Shown here: piece by piece, positions 62,001-64,000 of the stretch | How positions within the stretch are numbered: the first letter of the stretch is position 1 | Layout: every line of letters begins with the position of its first letter | NCBI RefSeq assembly: GCF_051401765.1 | Contig: NW_027480599.1 | Span: 310,001-374,000, forward strand | Length of the DNA stretch: 64,000 bases | Origin: Calliopsis andreniformis | Lineage: Eukaryota; Arthropoda; Insecta; Hymenoptera; Andrenidae | Reading direction: 5' to 3' | Program-made: the position numbers and the translations under genes | Notes under the pieces: model-generated | Told to the model about the DNA's origin: nothing | The model's input: the letters and a program-made list of their open reading frames with translations, nothing else | Databases searched by the model: none

Positions 62001-64000
62001 AATATCTATCCACAAATATCAATTCTCATCATTCAACCCTCAACACTCAGTCTTCAATCCTCAATCCTTAATCCGCAATCCTCAATCCTCATTCTGCAAT
62101 CCTCAATACCCAATCCTCAATCTTCAATCCTCAATCCTCAATCCTCAATGTTCAATACGCAATACCCAATCCTCAATCTTCAATCCTCAATCCTCAATCC
62201 TCAATCCTCAATCCTCAATCCTCAATCTTCAATCCTCAATACTCAATCTTCAATCCTCAATCCTCAATCCTCAATCCTCAACCCTCATTCTTCAATCCTC
62301 AACACCCAATCCTCAATCTTCAATCCTCAACCTTCAATCCTCAATTCTCAATCCTCAATCCTCAGTCCTCAGTCCTCAAACCTCAATCCTCAACCCTCAG
62401 CCCTCATCCTCAATCCTCAATCGACAATCCGCAATCCTCAATCTTCAATCCTCAATACTCAATCTTCAATCTTCAATCCTCAGTCCTCAAACCTCAATTC
62501 TGAATCCTCAATCCTGCATCCTCAATCTTCAGCCCTCAGTCCTCAACAATCAGTTGTCAATCCTCAATCCCCAATAGAATATCCTCATCTCACAGTTTTC
62601 AATACTCAATACTCAATCTGCAATCTACAAATCTCTATCCACAAACATCAATTCTCAACACTCAACCCTGAACGCTCAGTCCTCAATGTTCAATCCTCAA
62701 TTCTCAATTCTCAATCTTCAATCCTCAATACTGAATCATCAATCATCAATCCTCAATCCTCAATCCTCAATCCTCAATCCTCAATCTTCAATCCTCAATG
62801 CTCAATCCTCAATCCTCAATCCACAGTCCTCAATCCTCAATCCTCAATCCTCAAACCTCGATCCTCAATCCTCAATCATCAATATTCAATCTTCAGTCCT
62901 CAATCCTCAATTCTCAATTCTCAATCCTCAATACTCAATCTTCAATCCCCCATCCTCAATCCTCAATCCTCAACCCTCAATCCTCAATCGCCAGGCTTGA
63001 ATCCTCAATACTCAATCTTCTATCCTCAATCCCCAAGCCTCATTCCTCAATCCTCATTCTTCAACACTCAATACCCAATCCTCAATTTTCAATCCTCAAT
63101 ACTCAATCCTCAACTCTCAATCCTCAATCCTCAGTCCTCAATCCTCAATTCTCGATCCTCAATCCTCAGTCCTCAGTCCTCAAACCTCAATCCTCAGTCA
63201 TCAAACCTCAGTTCTGAATCGTCAATCCTGAGTCCTCAACCTTCAGCCCTCAGACCACAACAATCAGTAGTCAATCCTCAATCCTCAATAGAATATCCTC
63301 AATTCACAGTTTTGAAAACTCAATAGTCAATCTGCAATCTTCAAACCTCTATCCACAAACACCAATTCTCATCACTCAACCCTCAACACTCAGTCCTCGA
63401 TGTTCAATCCTCAATCCTCTATTCTCAATCTTCAATCCTCAATACTAAATCTTCAGTCCTCAACACTCAATCCTCAATCCTCAATCCTCAATCCTCAATC
63501 TTCAACCCTCAGTCCCCAATCCTCAACCTTCTATCCTCAATACTCAATCGTCAATACTCAATCCTCAATCCTCAATCTTCAATCCTCAACACTCAATCTT
63601 CAATCCTCAATCCTGAATCCTCAATCCTCAACCATCAGTCCTCAATCATCAACCCTCAATCTTCTATACTCAATCCTCAATCCTCAATCCTCAATCCTCA
63701 ATACTCATTCATCAATCCTCAATTCTCAATACTCAATAGATTAGCCTGAAGTCTCAGGATTCTATACTCAAACCTCAATCCTCAACCCTCAGCCCTCATT
63801 CTCAATCCTCGATCCACAATCCTCAAACCTCAATCCTCAACCGTCAGTCCTCGTCCTCAATCCTCAACCCTCAATCCTCATTCCTCCCATCTTCAATCAT
63901 CAATACTGAATCTTCAATCCTCAGCCCTCAATCCTCAATGCTCAATCCTCAATCCTCAATTTTCAACACTCATCCCTCAACCATCAATCCTCAATACTCA
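59005..64000. repeat. Super-repeat unit 2, part B (runs off the window)
   Basis: Second copy of 43,030-48,025 at a constant offset of 15,975. It shares the 188-bp deletion and the AGAGTATCCGG module with its partner. Small private differences include CAACCTTCAATCC at about 61,371, where its partner reads CAATCTTCAATCC. Module 1 copies are at 59,633, 60,108, 60,843, 61,947, 62,576 and 63,290. The array continues beyond 64,000. Confidence 0.9.

Larger units (their letters stand above)
1..64000. repeat. Heptanucleotide satellite array, unit TCAATCC / GGATTGA
   Basis: Every line of the window reads as tandem 7-bp units of TCAATCC or one- to three-base variants. The pure unit has no G on the + strand, so the strands are extremely asymmetric. 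Substitutions fall mostly in the last four positions of the unit; the leading TCA is kept more often, with TGAATCC, ACAATCC, GCAATCT and TCTATCC the usual exceptions. The 7-bp register is held through the diverged modules and is broken mainly by recurrent 6-bp units (TCGTCC, TCATCC). No single-copy flank, transposon terminus, tRNA, rRNA or coding-like codon pattern is seen. It is a satellite by structure; its chromosomal position and host are not determinable here. Confidence 0.97.

Noticed and set aside
1..64000. CRISPR array
   Set aside because: The repeats are 7 bp and contiguous with no unique spacers, and the longer modules are irregularly spaced. There is no cas gene.
1..64000. Telomeric repeat
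   Set aside because: The 7-bp length recalls plant telomeres (TTTAGGG), but GGATTGA is a different sequence with only GG runs. The array is also far more degenerate and structured than a terminal telomere.

Overview
The whole 64-kb window is one uninterrupted tandem-repeat (satellite) array. I find no gene, RNA gene, transposable element or non-repetitive flank in it. The ancestral unit is the heptamer TCAATCC (GGATTGA on the minus strand), with point-variant units such as TCAATAC, TCAATCT, TCAGTCC, TCAACCC, TCAAACC, TCAATTC, TCAATCG and TGAATCC. Both ends of the window lie inside the array, so neither its full size nor its surroundings are visible. A C-rich, G-poor satellite of this length with layered higher-order structure points to eukaryotic heterochromatin (centromeric, pericentromeric, subtelomeric or sex-chromosome) from a long-read assembly. 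I do not recognise the species or a named satellite.

There are three scales. (1) Heptamers: perfect TCAATCC runs are short, nine units in the longest I counted. (2) Modules: groups of diverged heptamers that stay almost perfectly in 7-bp register. The main ones are a 112-bp 'AGAATATC' module (module 1, about 60 copies in about ten subtypes), a module with an imperfect inverted repeat (module 2), and its relative module 3. (3) Segments of kilobases built from these modules and copied repeatedly within the window. I call them beta (about 2.5-2.8 kb), gamma (about 2-2.6 kb), delta (about 1.3 kb) and epsilon (about 1.5 kb), plus a 7,060-bp offset duplication (alpha).

Layout: 1-5 kb is an older-looking mosaic with one epsilon copy. 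5.1-18.1 kb holds two alpha copies and a linker. 18.1-34.8 kb is a patchwork of beta, epsilon, gamma and delta pieces, including a second copy of 10.8-14.3 kb at 22.1-25.6 kb. From 34.8 kb to the end is a much more regular super-repeat of about 15.4-16.0 kb: 34.8-43.0 kb recurs at 50.2-57.8 kb, and 43.0-48.0 kb recurs at 59.0-64.0 kb. Several copy differences resolve to exact recombination joints between short direct repeats (663 bp and 1,210 bp) or to whole numbers of heptamers (7, 77 and 756 bp).

The many long open frames on the + strand follow from the repeat arithmetic. Seven is not a multiple of three, so all three forward frames spell the same seven-residue peptide period (SILNPQS), while the reverse strand carries TGA once per heptamer and is closed in every frame. 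I annotate no CDS. Segment boundaries were read by eye and are good to roughly 10-50 bp unless an exact joint is given.
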